Of a stretch of 64,000 nucleotides of DNA, positions 54,777 through 63,657 are shown one piece after another. The notes beneath the pieces were generated by a model. The model was not told where the DNA came from. It made no database searches and saw only the letters and a program-made list of their open reading frames with translations. How positions within the stretch are numbered: the stretch's first letter is position 1; every line of letters starts with the position of its first letter. Origin of the DNA: Kistimonas asteriae (GTDB lineage: Bacteria; Pseudomonadota; Gammaproteobacteria; Pseudomonadales; Endozoicomonadaceae); the NCBI RefSeq assembly GCF_018263925.1, contig NZ_JAEVHF010000018.1, forward strand, positions 39,271 through 103,270, in the 5' to 3' direction. Made by a program: the position numbers and the translations under genes.

Positions 54777-55961
54777 TCAGGGATAGCGAACCGCATCCAC
54801 CGTATTGAATAGCCTGACAGCCGCTCTCGCCAGCGCCCAGCTTAATTCCCCACCATGAATCAATCGCGGCTCATAGCGATCGGTCAAACCGCTGCGTAGC
54901 GCCTGATAAAACGTGGGGGATGCATTCAGGATATCAGCATAGAAGCCAATAATAGCGAGCGGTTGTTTCTGCACAGCCGTTGCTGTTTCGATGGGTGCAG
55001 GAATTAACTCAGACAGCATCTTACCGATATCCCGTGCTGTTTCGAAAACCAGTTGTTTCAAGACAGACACATCGCTGTCATCCAACTGCCAGAGAAGAGG
55101 ATTCGCTCCCATCTCTGCCAGCACGCCACCGAGCTCATTGCGGTTGGTATCCTGATAGCGCTGCCGGAGTTCTTCGTCCGTATAATGGCGCCCCTGCTTG
55201 CCCCAGAACTGCCGGACCGATTCCACCAGGTGTTCTTCGCCCTGGTCACTAAACAGGGTCTGGCTACCGTTCTTGCCCAACTGGAAAAAACCACCCGCCG
55301 GGGTTCTGGCGGGATCATCGGCAAAACTTTCCTTAATCTGTAGATCACCATCATGACGGTAAAAACCGATGGCATAGGTATCGGCATAAACCATCAGGTC
55401 GGCCGCAGGCCCCGCGGACGTTTCCCGAACCACCTCCATGGCCTTTAATATCAGCTTGCTGTCACTGACCCCATACATCGCAGCGATGGTACGACCGTCA
55501 CTTTGAAATGCCGCATCCACCGTCTGTTCGAACTGGTGCAGCGCCTGCCTTCCAGCAACCGGATCATAGCCCGACGCCTTTCCATCCACAGCATTCAGTC
55601 CCGCAAGGGCATACAAAAAGGAGAGTGATGTCACCTCCAGCTGGCCGCTCTGCTCAAGTCGCCGAAGTTCCGGTAACGCCTTACGGATCAGGTGATCTGC
55701 CAGCCAGCCGGCATGTTGATCGGTATCGGTGAAATGGTGAAAAGCAATATTGCCGTAATGGCCGGTGTACTCTGCCACGGTTTTTGAATCCGCCGTTTCA
55801 GTCAGCAATACCTGCCCTGTCGCCCTGTCTACCAGCCAGAGGTCGCCCCTGGCATTTCCGCCCAAAAACGCAAACAGGTAATCTGCGGCTTGTACGCTCA
55901 CCGGGACAAAAACCAGCAATAGGCATATTAACAATCGTCTGAAACCGGTTTTATTGATCAT
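54777..55961 (-). CDS. Secreted orphan with degenerate ASKHA-like layout
   Basis: A 394-residue exported protein with a signal peptide (about 1-25, LLICLLLVFVPVSVQA). I do not recognise a named family. Three segments align in order with the BadF-type kinases: LFAFLGGNARGDLWLVDRATGQVLL at the phosphate-1 position, ADLMVYADTYAIGFYRHDGD at phosphate-2, and LAIIGFYADIL with HGGELSWALARAA at the adenosine and end positions. Catalytic acids and glycines are mostly missing. The relation is a pattern-level suggestion. It lies between the SnoaL-like gene and rhodanese on the opposite strand to the latter. Confidence 0.55.
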   Translation of the reverse strand: MINKTGFRRLLICLLLVFVPVSVQAADYLFAFLGGNARGDLWLVDRATGQVLLTETADSKTVAEYTGHYGNIAFHHFTDTDQHAGWLADHLIRKALPELRRLEQSGQLEVTSLSFLYALAGLNAVDGKASGYDPVAGRQALHQFEQTVDAAFQSDGRTIAAMYGVSDSKLILKAMEVVRETSAGPAADLMVYADTYAIGFYRHDGDLQIKESFADDPARTPAGGFFQLGKNGSQTLFSDQGEEHLVESVRQFWGKQGRHYTDEELRQRYQDTNRNELGGVLAEMGANPLLWQLDDSDVSVLKQLVFETARDIGKMLSELIPAPIETATAVQKQPLAIIGFYADILNASPTFYQALRSGLTDRYEPRLIHGGELSWALARAAVRLFNTVDAVRYP

Positions 55962-56171
55962 GGCTGGGTACCTGCTGTTAATCAGGCTCCCGGTAATGGA
56001 GCCTGTTTCATCATCCTTCAGGATGTCTGACCACAGGGGTCGGTCAGTGTTCCCGCCCCTCACTGCGTGAGATTGCCCTGAAAAATAGTCTATCCCGTCT
56101 TTAGCGCAACCCGTGATATTTGCAGCAGACCATGGCTGCAGTACAATCAGAGGCCGATCCAATCCCCGGAA

Positions 56172-57002
56172 ATGACAACTATAATGAGCAGCCAGCCTCT
56201 CCTGCCGCCTCTGGTGGAACCGGAAGATCTTCAGCCTCTGCTGGGCAGCAAGGACTTACTGATTATTGACCTCTGTAATCCGGCGCTATACCAGCAGATG
56301 CATGTCCCCGGCGCCATCCATGTGCAGCCCGGTGAACTGGTATCAGGACAACCTCCCGCGACCGGCAAACTGCCGGCACTGAATCAGCTCGAAGCCCTGT
56401 TCGGACGCATTGGCTATCAACCTGACCAGCACATTGTTGTTTATGATGATGAAGGCGGTGGCTGGGCCGGCCGGTTTATCTGGACTCTGGATCTGATCGG
56501 CCACACACGCTGGTCCTACCTGAACGGCGGCATACGCGCCTGGCTGGAGGAGCGTTTTCCGCTGCAATCCACACCTGCCATTCCGACACCAACCACGGTC
56601 AGCCTGAGTATTGACGAAAGCCCCAGAGTTCACGCCGAGCAGATCATCACGGCCCTGGGTGACGATGACACCGTGATCTGGGATGCCCGTTCATCGGCGG
56701 AATACAGTGGTGAGCGAACCTTTTCCATGCGGGGAGGTCACATACCCGGGGCAATCAATTTTGAATGGACCCAGACCATGGATCCCGCGCGCAATTTCCG
56801 GCTCAGAACCGATCTGCCTGAAACCCTGACACAACTGGGTATCAGTCCAGACAAACAGATCATCACCCATTGCCAGAGCCATCACCGGTCAGGTCTGACC
56901 TACCTGGTGGCCCGATTGCTGGGATACCCATCGATCAAGGCGTATGACGGCTCCTGGTCGGAATGGGGGAACAGAACAGATACCCCGATCGAAACCGCTT
57001 GA
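56172..57002 (+). CDS. Rhodanese-type sulfurtransferase
   Basis: Two-domain rhodanese of 276 residues, thiosulfate or mercaptopyruvate sulfurtransferase. The catalytic cysteine is in THCQSHHRSG at about residue 234 of the C-terminal domain. The N-terminal domain (VVYDDEGGGWAGRFIWTLDL) is inactive, as usual. It lies upstream of psd, as in pseudomonads, 58 bp before it. MSSQ at 56184 is another possible start. Confidence 0.9.
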   Translation: MTTIMSSQPLLPPLVEPEDLQPLLGSKDLLIIDLCNPALYQQMHVPGAIHVQPGELVSGQPPATGKLPALNQLEALFGRIGYQPDQHIVVYDDEGGGWAGRFIWTLDLIGHTRWSYLNGGIRAWLEERFPLQSTPAIPTPTTVSLSIDESPRVHAEQIITALGDDDTVIWDARSSAEYSGERTFSMRGGHIPGAINFEWTQTMDPARNFRLRTDLPETLTQLGISPDKQIITHCQSHHRSGLTYLVARLLGYPSIKAYDGSWSEWGNRTDTPIETA

Positions 57003-57060
57003 AGTACAATCGCCACGAGCCGCTGCAAGCATAAGTAACCACGCCGACAAGGCCCTACGG

Positions 57061-57963
57061 ATGACAGAGACCGCCGTGACAGATAACAGTAGTACCAACA
57101 GCCCCTTACCCGACCGCCTGTTTGCGGCGGTTCAGACCATCCTGCCTCATCACCTGATCTCCCGCGCGACTCACTGCCTGGCCGAATGCCAGATTCCCTG
57201 GTTCAAGAACGCGTTAATCCAGTGGTTTGTCCGCCAGTATGACGTGGACATGAGTGAAGCGCAGGAGGAAAACCCCAAGGCTTACGCCCATTTCAATGAT
57301 TTCTTTACCCGGCCGCTCAAGCATGATGCCCGCCCCATGCCTGCCGACAGCCATGCGGTGATTTCCCCGGCTGACGGCGCCATCAGCCAGCTGGGAGATA
57401 TTCGCTACGGTCGCCTGTACCAGGCCAAAGGGCACGACTTTAGCCTGACGGAACTTCTCGGCGGTGACAGCGTACTGGCCACGGAATTCACCGAAGGCAA
57501 GTTTGCCACAGTGTACCTGTCCCCCAAGGATTATCACCGGGTGCACATGCCCGCTGGCGGTACCCTGAGGCAGATGATTCATGTACCCGGCCGCCTGTTC
57601 TCGGTGAACCAGGCTACGACAGAAAACCTGCCCCGGCTGTTTGCCCGAAACGAGCGGGTGGTCTGCATCTATGATACCGACAAAGGCCCCATGGCCGTGA
57701 TTCTGGTCGGCGCCATGATTGTCGCCAGCATTGAGACCGTCTGGTCCGGTGTCGTGACACCGCCACGCAGAATTCTGAAAGCCTTCAACTATACCGAGGC
57801 CGGTCGACAAGCCATCCACCTCAACCGGGGCGATGAGATGGGCCGGTTCAAGCTCGGTTCCACGGCTATTGTCCTGTTCGGTAAGGACCAGATGAACTGG
57901 CTGGATGACCTGAAAGCCGGAGATACGGTACGCATGGGACAGGCCATCGGCAGCTTCAGTTAA
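57061..57963 (+). CDS. psd: Phosphatidylserine decarboxylase, housekeeping copy
   Basis: Pyruvoyl enzyme that makes phosphatidylethanolamine at the inner membrane. The 300-residue proenzyme cleaves itself at the Ser of LGST (Ser267, 33 residues from the C-terminus) to form beta and alpha chains. Conserved segments are HFNDFFTR, VISPADGAIS, YLSPKDYHRVHMP, and HLNRGDEMGRF. No signal peptide precedes the enzyme domain. It follows the rhodanese gene and is near rsgA and orn, which is the conserved neighbourhood. A hairpin follows the stop. Confidence 0.97.
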   Translation: MTETAVTDNSSTNSPLPDRLFAAVQTILPHHLISRATHCLAECQIPWFKNALIQWFVRQYDVDMSEAQEENPKAYAHFNDFFTRPLKHDARPMPADSHAVISPADGAISQLGDIRYGRLYQAKGHDFSLTELLGGDSVLATEFTEGKFATVYLSPKDYHRVHMPAGGTLRQMIHVPGRLFSVNQATTENLPRLFARNERVVCIYDTDKGPMAVILVGAMIVASIETVWSGVVTPPRRILKAFNYTEAGRQAIHLNRGDEMGRFKLGSTAIVLFGKDQMNWLDDLKAGDTVRMGQAIGSFS

Positions 57964-57979
57964 GTTTTCCCTCATAACG

Positions 57980-58002
57980 GCGGGCAGGTGTTACCTGTCC
58001 GC
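57980..58002 (+). terminator. Hairpin between the two psd genes
   Basis: Stem GCGGGCAGGT/ACCTGTCCGC (one G-U pair) with a 3-base loop, 17 bp past the psd stop. The following sequence is only moderately T-rich, so termination is likely but partial. Confidence 0.5.
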
Positions 58003-58108
58003 GAGTCCTTCCTTTACTCCCACTTATGCACTCACCAAAGGTCTAAGTAACTTTTCCTGATTCCAAGGGTCTAAATTCCCAAGACTCACCTGACAGGAAT
58101 TCCCCATT

Positions 58109-59056
58109 ATGTCCGGCACTCGATGGTTGACGCGTACACTAACGATTGTGTTACTTCTTTGCTGCCAGTCGCTCTATGCTGATGGCGCCGAGCCCTCCCA
58201 GACGGATCCTGTTTATCGTATCTCACCAGGCCTACAGGAGTTACTTCCCCATCACCTGATTAACGATATTGCTTATTCTCTGGCGGAAAAACAGTGGCCT
58301 TGGCTCAAGAACTGGCTCATTCGCGATTTTATTAAGAAAAACACTATCGATATGAGTGAGGCGGCTTTACAGAACCCGGAAGATTACCTCAACTTCAATG
58401 ATTTCTTTACCCGGGCACTGAAAGAGGGAGCCCGACCTCAGCCAGACGATCCATCCTTGGTCAGCAGCCCCGTAGACGGCACCGTCAGCCAAATTGGGTG
58501 GATTGAGAATGACCGCATCATCCAGGCTAAACAGCATGATTACAGCCTGAAAGCCCTGCTGGCGGGTAATGATGCCCTGGCCGACACCTTCGATAACGGG
58601 CTATTCAGCACCATTTACCTTTCACCTGGCGATTATCACCGGGTTCATATGCCGATAACCGGCACGCTACGAAAAATGGCTTATGTCCCGGGAGATCTCT
58701 ACTCCGTCAATCAGGAAACCACCGATAGCGTTGAAAACCTCTACGCCCGAAATGAGCGGGTCATCAGTATTTTCGATACCGAATACGGGCCAATGGCCGT
58801 CATCATGGTCGGCGCCATGGTGGTTGGCAGCATGGAGACCGTATGGGCTGGAGAGGTCAAGCCAGATGCACACGAGGTCACCTGGTCATTTTACGACGAT
58901 ACCCCGATTGCCCTGAATCGGGGGGATGAAATGGGTCGTTTCAAACTGGGTTCCACCGTGATTGTTCTGTTCTCCTGGCCAGTAGTCAGCTGGCTCGAAG
59001 ATCATCAGCCTGGCAGTAAAATCCGGATGGGCGAAGGGCTGGCCAAGCCAAAATGA
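58109..59056 (+). CDS. Phosphatidylserine decarboxylase paralogue with signal peptide
   Basis: A second PSD of 315 residues, 145 bp after psd and clearly a paralogue of it: the stretch from ELLPHHLI to the C-terminus lines up with LPHHLI and beyond in psd. Both conserve NFNDFFTR, YLSP-x-DYHRVHMP, the N-to-V change in SSPVDGTVS, NRGDEMGRFKLGST, and the cleavage Ser (Ser282) 33 residues from the end. The difference is the N-terminus: 24-29 residues of basic start and hydrophobic core (LTIVLLLCCQSLYADG), a typical signal peptide. If exported, it would act in the periplasm or outside. No lipobox is clear. Enzyme motifs are intact, so activity is likely. Confidence 0.88.
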   Translation: MSGTRWLTRTLTIVLLLCCQSLYADGAEPSQTDPVYRISPGLQELLPHHLINDIAYSLAEKQWPWLKNWLIRDFIKKNTIDMSEAALQNPEDYLNFNDFFTRALKEGARPQPDDPSLVSSPVDGTVSQIGWIENDRIIQAKQHDYSLKALLAGNDALADTFDNGLFSTIYLSPGDYHRVHMPITGTLRKMAYVPGDLYSVNQETTDSVENLYARNERVISIFDTEYGPMAVIMVGAMVVGSMETVWAGEVKPDAHEVTWSFYDDTPIALNRGDEMGRFKLGSTVIVLFSWPVVSWLEDHQPGSKIRMGEGLAKPK

Positions 59057-59137
59057 CAGGGGGTGAATACAGCCCGATACGCCCGTGCCAGCCACCTATA
59101 CTGTCTGCAGTGCTGGTGTCATCAGGAAGTACAGCCC

Positions 59138-59560
59138 ATGTCTCTGGTCATCAAGACCGATTGCCGTGATATCGACTGGTATCAGGCCGCAGAAATCTAC
59201 CACCGTGTCCGCATGGGCGAACGGTCTCCAGCCCTTCTGGAGCAGGCCTTTCAGCACAGCCTTGCCACCTGCGTGCTTTTTCAGGATAACCAGCTTATCG
59301 CGCTGGGACGTGCCATTTCAGATGGCATTTATCAGGCAGTACTCTGTGATATCGCAGTAAAGCCAGACCATCAGCGTCAGGGTTACGGCAAACGCATCGT
59401 CAGCCATCTGATGGAACAGCTGGATGTGGATAACATCATCCTGTTCACCTCACCCGGGCAGATGCCGTTTTACCAGCAATTCGGCTTCCATGCCCTGAAA
59501 GCAGGCATGGGCTGGTTTCGACATCCGGAAGAACGTCGCCAGGGCAAGGTGATCGACTAA
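59138..59560 (+). CDS. GNAT-family acetyltransferase
   Basis: A 140-residue N-acetyltransferase. The acetyl-CoA motif A is DIAVKPDHQRQGYGKRIV near residue 70, and the C-terminal YQQFGFHAL fits motif B. ATG 59138 has AGGA upstream; an in-frame start 25 codons upstream is less likely. The substrate is unknown. It is on the same strand as the psd pair. Confidence 0.8.
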   Translation: MSLVIKTDCRDIDWYQAAEIYHRVRMGERSPALLEQAFQHSLATCVLFQDNQLIALGRAISDGIYQAVLCDIAVKPDHQRQGYGKRIVSHLMEQLDVDNIILFTSPGQMPFYQQFGFHALKAGMGWFRHPEERRQGKVID

Positions 59561-59572
59561 ATTGCGCACTCG

Positions 59573-60247
59573 TTAGCAGGAGTAATCGCCTTCCAGCTCC
59601 CTCGCCAGTTTCTGCAGGAACTGATTCAGATACTCGGTATTGTGCCTGGCCAGTTTCCGGCCGGCTTCGGTTTTCATGGTATCAGCCAGACGCAGCAGTT
59701 TCAGGGGAAAATGATCAATCCCAAAATTCCGGTCATCCAGCTCGCGATTGCTGGCCCAGGGATCTTCCGGATTGAAGATATGACGACCGAGTTTGCCGGA
59801 CGTATAAAACACCCTCGCCAAGCCGATAGCTCCCAGTGACTCCATCCGATCCGCATCCTGAACCACTTCCGCCTCCGGCGTTTCCGTTGGAATATTGGCC
59901 GAAAAACTGTGCGCTTCCACTGCATGGGCCACAGCCGGAATCAGCGACTCAGAAAATGCCAGTTCCTGCAATATTTCACGAGTTTTCGCCGCTGCCAGCC
60001 TGGAGGACTCCGAACGCTGCGGATGATCCTTGGGCAGGGAAACAATATCGTGGAAATAGCAGGCCGCCAGGACGACCAGGCGATTAATCGGACGGTCATC
60101 CTCCGCCATAATCAGCTGGGCGGTTTTCCAAACCCGCTGGAAATGGGAAAGGTCGTGGGAGTGGTCATCGGTTTCATGGTGGCGCAGGTAATCCACAAAA
60201 CGGGATTCCCATAACGCCAGTTGTTCATCGTCAGAGAAAACAGCCAT
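59573..60247 (-). CDS. HD-domain phosphohydrolase
   Basis: A 224-residue HD-superfamily protein similar in layout to YedJ/RdgB-neighbour hydrolases. Metal ligands are in DHSHDLSHFQRVW, the doublet ACYFHDIVSLP, and AHAVEAHSFS, with the last Asp in VQDADRMESLG. Substrates are probably phosphorylated metabolites or nucleotides; no neighbour defines one. Confidence 0.85.
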   Translation of the reverse strand: MAVFSDDEQLALWESRFVDYLRHHETDDHSHDLSHFQRVWKTAQLIMAEDDRPINRLVVLAACYFHDIVSLPKDHPQRSESSRLAAAKTREILQELAFSESLIPAVAHAVEAHSFSANIPTETPEAEVVQDADRMESLGAIGLARVFYTSGKLGRHIFNPEDPWASNRELDDRNFGIDHFPLKLLRLADTMKTEAGRKLARHNTEYLNQFLQKLARELEGDYSC

Positions 60248-60288
60248 CAGGTACTCATCAGGGTTTGAAATGGCGGTAGTCTACCAAA

Positions 60289-60606
60289 TTACTGTGTTTT
60301 ATGCCGTGAGCGTCCCGATAGAAACTCAGCCAGCATGACCCAGTCCGCCATGAAACTGTACAACGGATAACGGAAGGTGGCCGGGCGATTCTTCTCAAAC
60401 ACAAAGTGCCCTACCCAGGCAAAGCCATAGCCGACAACCGGTAGAGCTAACAGCCACACAAAGTCGCCAGCAATCAGGGAATAAGCCAACAATGCCAGCA
60501 CCAGAAGACTGCCCACATAATGCAATCCACGGCAGACAGGGTGACTGTGTTCATTCAGGTAGTACGGATAAAACTCACGAAACGTGTGGATGGATTCCTC
60601 TGCCAT
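60289..60606 (-). CDS. DUF962 (Mpo1-like) membrane protein
   Basis: A 105-residue protein of DUF962, related to yeast Mpo1. It has HPVCRGLHYVGSLLVLALLAYSL, then a second helix and GYGFAWVGHFVFEKNRPATFRYPLYSFMADW (given here as GHFVFEKNRPATF and YPLYSFMADW), with the family histidines. Mpo1 is a 2-hydroxy fatty acid dioxygenase in yeast; the bacterial role is not established. Confidence 0.88.
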   Translation of the reverse strand: MAEESIHTFREFYPYYLNEHSHPVCRGLHYVGSLLVLALLAYSLIAGDFVWLLALPVVGYGFAWVGHFVFEKNRPATFRYPLYSFMADWVMLAEFLSGRSRHKTQ

Positions 60607-60750
60607 AACCGGTTCTCCATGTTCTTATTATTATGGGGAAACACGCTGCACCGCAGGCGCCGTGCGAGCTGACCGATTGAGACTATACTCTGGTGGCGCT
60701 GTCGTCCAGACCTGATATTCCATGGCTATAAAACTGCGGTAAGAACACCT

Positions 60751-61794
60751 TTGCAACCCATCAGAACCTTGTTTTCCCTGCTATTACTGGGAATAGTCCT
60801 TTTGTTGCCAGAGTCTGGCCATGCGAAGGATAAGCCTATCCATCTGCGCCTGGGCACCTTAAGCCTGCAGTCCGGTAGCGTGTTCCAGCTGGCAAAGGAT
60901 TTCGGCTATTTCCAGGAGGAAGGCCTCAGTACTGAATTTATGATCTTTCCGTCAGCCCAGAAAATTGCGCTGGCTGTCGCCTCAAACGACCTGGATATCG
61001 GGCTAACTGGCATCACCGCTGCCGTCTTCAATCTCGCCGGACACGGCAAGCTCAAGATGATAGCTGGCAACTTCCGGGAAGAGCCCGGTTGGGAAGGCTC
61101 TGCAATAGTCGTTTCCAACAAAGTCTGGCGCGAAGGACTCCACCACCCTAGGCAGCTGGCCGGTCATACCCTGGCAGTCACCGATATTGGTTCAACCCTG
61201 CACTTCACGGCGGGTAGACTCTCCGATAAATATGCCTTTGCGCCTGGCAGTATCAAGCCAATCCCACTGCATAGTTTTCCTGAAATATTCACGGCATTGG
61301 CAACTGACCGGGTAGACAGCTCGATTGTCCCTGGCATGCTGGCACACCGTATGGAAAAGAAAAACAACGGGCACATCATCGGCTGGGTGAGTGAAGAAAC
61401 CCCCTGGCAGGTCACCGGACTCCTGGTGTCATCACGCCTACTCACGCAGGATCGCCAAACGGTGGAGAAATTTCTTCACGCCTTTCGAAAAGGCAGCCGC
61501 CTCTATCATGAAAGTTTCAACCAGGTCTCACCGGAAGCCAATCTCAAGAACCTTGTCGATGGCAAGCAGCCTCTACGCCAGGTGACCGAAAGCATGCAGC
61601 AGTTCATCGCCCCTGTGATGACGGCAGAACAAATGGTGCGCTATCCCCTCTATATGGATATTGATGCACGACTGGACTTGAAGAGCGTTGAAGAACAACT
61701 TCGCTGGTATCAGGAGCAGGGGATGGTCAACCGTCGAGTCACACTGGATCAGGTGATTGATAAACCACTGGTTTCCAGCTTCACCACACCATGA
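60751..61794 (+). CDS. NMT1/SsuA-type ABC substrate-binding protein
   Basis: A 347-residue exported binding protein. The signal peptide is about residues 1-25 (LLLLGIVLLLPESGHA). The mature part begins IHLRLGTLSLQSGSVFQLAKDFGYFQEEGL, which fits the NMT1/THI5-like fold used for sulfonates, nitrate or thiamine precursors; ASNDLDIGLTGITAAVF and TDIGSTLHFTAGRL are binding-site segments. The only start in the right place is TTG 60751. It is the first of three genes, with the ATPase overlapping its end by 4 bp. Substrate cannot be read from sequence. Confidence 0.85.
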   Translation: MQPIRTLFSLLLLGIVLLLPESGHAKDKPIHLRLGTLSLQSGSVFQLAKDFGYFQEEGLSTEFMIFPSAQKIALAVASNDLDIGLTGITAAVFNLAGHGKLKMIAGNFREEPGWEGSAIVVSNKVWREGLHHPRQLAGHTLAVTDIGSTLHFTAGRLSDKYAFAPGSIKPIPLHSFPEIFTALATDRVDSSIVPGMLAHRMEKKNNGHIIGWVSEETPWQVTGLLVSSRLLTQDRQTVEKFLHAFRKGSRLYHESFNQVSPEANLKNLVDGKQPLRQVTESMQQFIAPVMTAEQMVRYPLYMDIDARLDLKSVEEQLRWYQEQGMVNRRVTLDQVIDKPLVSSFTTP

Positions 61795-62555
61795 ATAGAC
61801 GTATTAACACCGCACTGTCTGTCCAGCAGCTCAGTTTTTCCTATGGCAACCGGATGGTACTGGACAATCTCTGCATCAGTTTTCCAGAAGGCAAAACGAC
61901 GGCCATACTGGGGCCATCCGGTAGCGGCAAAAGCACACTGTTGAAGTTAATCGCAGGCCTGATCCAACCGGATACCGGGAGTATTACCCCTGCCCCCCAT
62001 ACCCTGATTACAGGCTATGTGTTTCAGGACTTCTGCCTTCTTCCCTGGCTGACCGTACAGGACAATATTGCGCTGGTTTTGCGTCCACATAATTTATCGC
62101 CTGATGCCATTACCGAACGTATTCAAGAAGTCTTGACGTTGACTGGCCTGCTGCCTTTTGCCGATACATTTCCGTATCAGCTGTCTGGCGGCATGCAGCA
62201 GCGTGCAGGACTTGCGCGTGCCATGGCCGTTCACCCACCGCTTCTGTTACTGGATGAGCCCTTCTCGGCTATAGACGGCCAGACCCGCGAACTACTGATA
62301 GACGAATATCATCGACTCTGTAAGCAATGGCCAATGACGCGCATCCTGATCACCCATCAACTGGACGATGCCTTTGACCTTGCAGACCAGTTGTTGCTGT
62401 TATCTTCACGGCCAGCACGGGTTCTGCATTGCATGGATTTGCCTGATTCAATATCACCTGCTCAACGGGATAAATTAAGATCCGAAATCTGGCAACACCT
62501 GCGAAAAGAAGTGCAGGCCAGTGACCGGCATGTAATGAGATCGTCCATTGTTTGA
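61791..62555 (+). CDS. ABC transporter ATPase (SsuB/TauB-like)
   Basis: A 254-residue importer ATPase with Walker A GPSGSGKSTLLKLIAGL near residue 40, the Q-loop in GYVFQDFCLLPWLTV, signature LSGGMQQRAGLARAM near 130, Walker B LLLLDEPFSAID, and H-loop ITHQLDDAFDLAD. The branch is that of sulfonate, taurine and nitrate importers. It overlaps the binding-protein gene by ATGA and the permease gene by 8 bp. Confidence 0.9.
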   Translation: MNRRINTALSVQQLSFSYGNRMVLDNLCISFPEGKTTAILGPSGSGKSTLLKLIAGLIQPDTGSITPAPHTLITGYVFQDFCLLPWLTVQDNIALVLRPHNLSPDAITERIQEVLTLTGLLPFADTFPYQLSGGMQQRAGLARAMAVHPPLLLLDEPFSAIDGQTRELLIDEYHRLCKQWPMTRILITHQLDDAFDLADQLLLLSSRPARVLHCMDLPDSISPAQRDKLRSEIWQHLRKEVQASDRHVMRSSIV

Positions 62556-63318
62556 GGGTAAAAAGTGTGGATGGCTGCTATCACTGCTGAGCCTGGGTGC
62601 TGGTTTGTCATTATGGCAGGGCGTCAGCCTGTTCAGAGAAGTAGGTTTAATCCCATCTCCTCTACAAATACTGACAACATTTTATGACTTACTAGTATCA
62701 GGGGAACTGGGCCGACATACGTTGGCTTCACTAGGGAGATTGCTACCCGGTTGGCTACTTGGCATAAGCATTGGTGCGACTCTCGGCACCCTGTTAGCTG
62801 TATCACGCCGGCTCTTTTATCTATTCATCCCCTGGCTGGCGTTGATTTTCCCGATACCCAAAATCGCACTTTTTCCACTGTTCATCATTTTGTTTGGAAT
62901 TGGCGATAGCTCACGCATCATCACCATCACGGCAGGCGTGCTTTTTCCTGCCCTGTTCTGCGTTTACCAGGGCGTTAAATCTGTGCCAGGTAATCTTGTG
63001 GATATGGGTTGGAGTTTCCAGCTTTCAAAGAAAACCATTATTCGACATATCATCCTGCCAGGCGCGTATCCCGGCTTCTTCCTTGCCTTTCGACTGACAA
63101 CCCCTATCGCACTAATAGTCCTCGTCGCTGCGGAAATGCTGGGTGCACAGGAGGGTATTGGTTCATTGATCCTAGCAGCAGGCAGTATGGCGCAAATGGA
63201 TATTCTTTTTGCTGGGGTATTGGTACTCAGCCTGATTGGACTAAGCGTGATGGTATTCTGGAACTGGCTCGAAGCACGGGTAATACATTGGCAGTCCAAT
63301 GTCAGCCTGTTCCGGTAA
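62548..63318 (+). CDS. ABC transporter permease (SsuC-like)
   Basis: A 256-residue inner-membrane permease with about six helices. The EAA loop reads VDMGWSFQLSKKTIIRHIILPGAYP near residue 150, followed by LRLTTPIALIVLVAAEMLGAQEGIG in the family pattern (here FRLTTPIALIVLVAAEMLG). TTG 62548 is the only start that keeps the overlap with the ATPase stop; no in-frame ATG occurs before residue 70. It closes the three-gene importer. Confidence 0.85.
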   Translation: MFEGKKCGWLLSLLSLGAGLSLWQGVSLFREVGLIPSPLQILTTFYDLLVSGELGRHTLASLGRLLPGWLLGISIGATLGTLLAVSRRLFYLFIPWLALIFPIPKIALFPLFIILFGIGDSSRIITITAGVLFPALFCVYQGVKSVPGNLVDMGWSFQLSKKTIIRHIILPGAYPGFFLAFRLTTPIALIVLVAAEMLGAQEGIGSLILAAGSMAQMDILFAGVLVLSLIGLSVMVFWNWLEARVIHWQSNVSLFR

Positions 63319-63454
63319 CTCCCTGTTTCTGTCTACGGGAAATCACTAAAACATTCTATTAGCAGAGTTATGAATTCAAGCCATCTGAGGATAGGCAGAC
63401 TTTAAACTCTCACGTGCAATAGTCGCATCTAGTTTTTTTAGAGAGTGCAGAAAG

Positions 63455-63486
63455 CAAAAAACCCCGTAGCACGTGCTACGGGGTTT
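63455..63486 (-). terminator. rRNA operon terminator
   Basis: A perfect 14-bp inverted repeat (AAACCCCGTAGCAC and its complement, no loop bases between) is followed on the minus strand by T6. It starts 10 bp past the distal 5S gene. Confidence 0.9.
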
Positions 63487-63496
63487 CTTATTTAGA

Positions 63497-63615
63497 CGCT
63501 TGACGGTGACCTACTCTCACATGGGGAGACCCCACACTACCATCGGCGATAAAGCGTTTCACTTCCGAGTTCGGGATGGAATCGGGTGGTTCCACTTCTC
63601 TATTGCCGTCAAGCA
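63497..63615 (-). rRNA. rrf: 5S rRNA, distal copy
   Basis: Minus-strand sequence begins TGCTTGACGGCAATAGAGAA and contains the 5S core CCCGAACTCGGAAGTGAAAC and GATGGTAGTGTGGGGTCTCC. It ends with CCGTCAAGC, which pairs fully with the start in helix I. The ends are by analogy with E. coli 5S (about 119-120 bases). Confidence 0.95.
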
Positions 63616-63657
63616 ATTCTGTAGCAAACCGTCATCTGGACGCTTTGCGAAATTTAA

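Noticed and set aside
60640..60750. Possible TPP riboswitch before the NMT1-type importer
   Set aside because: The sequence ACCTGAT occurs, but the CTGAGA element and the paired helices of the TPP aptamer are absent.
63616..63657. Possible tRNA between the two 5S genes
   Set aside because: Only 42 bases and no cloverleaf or T-loop sequence.
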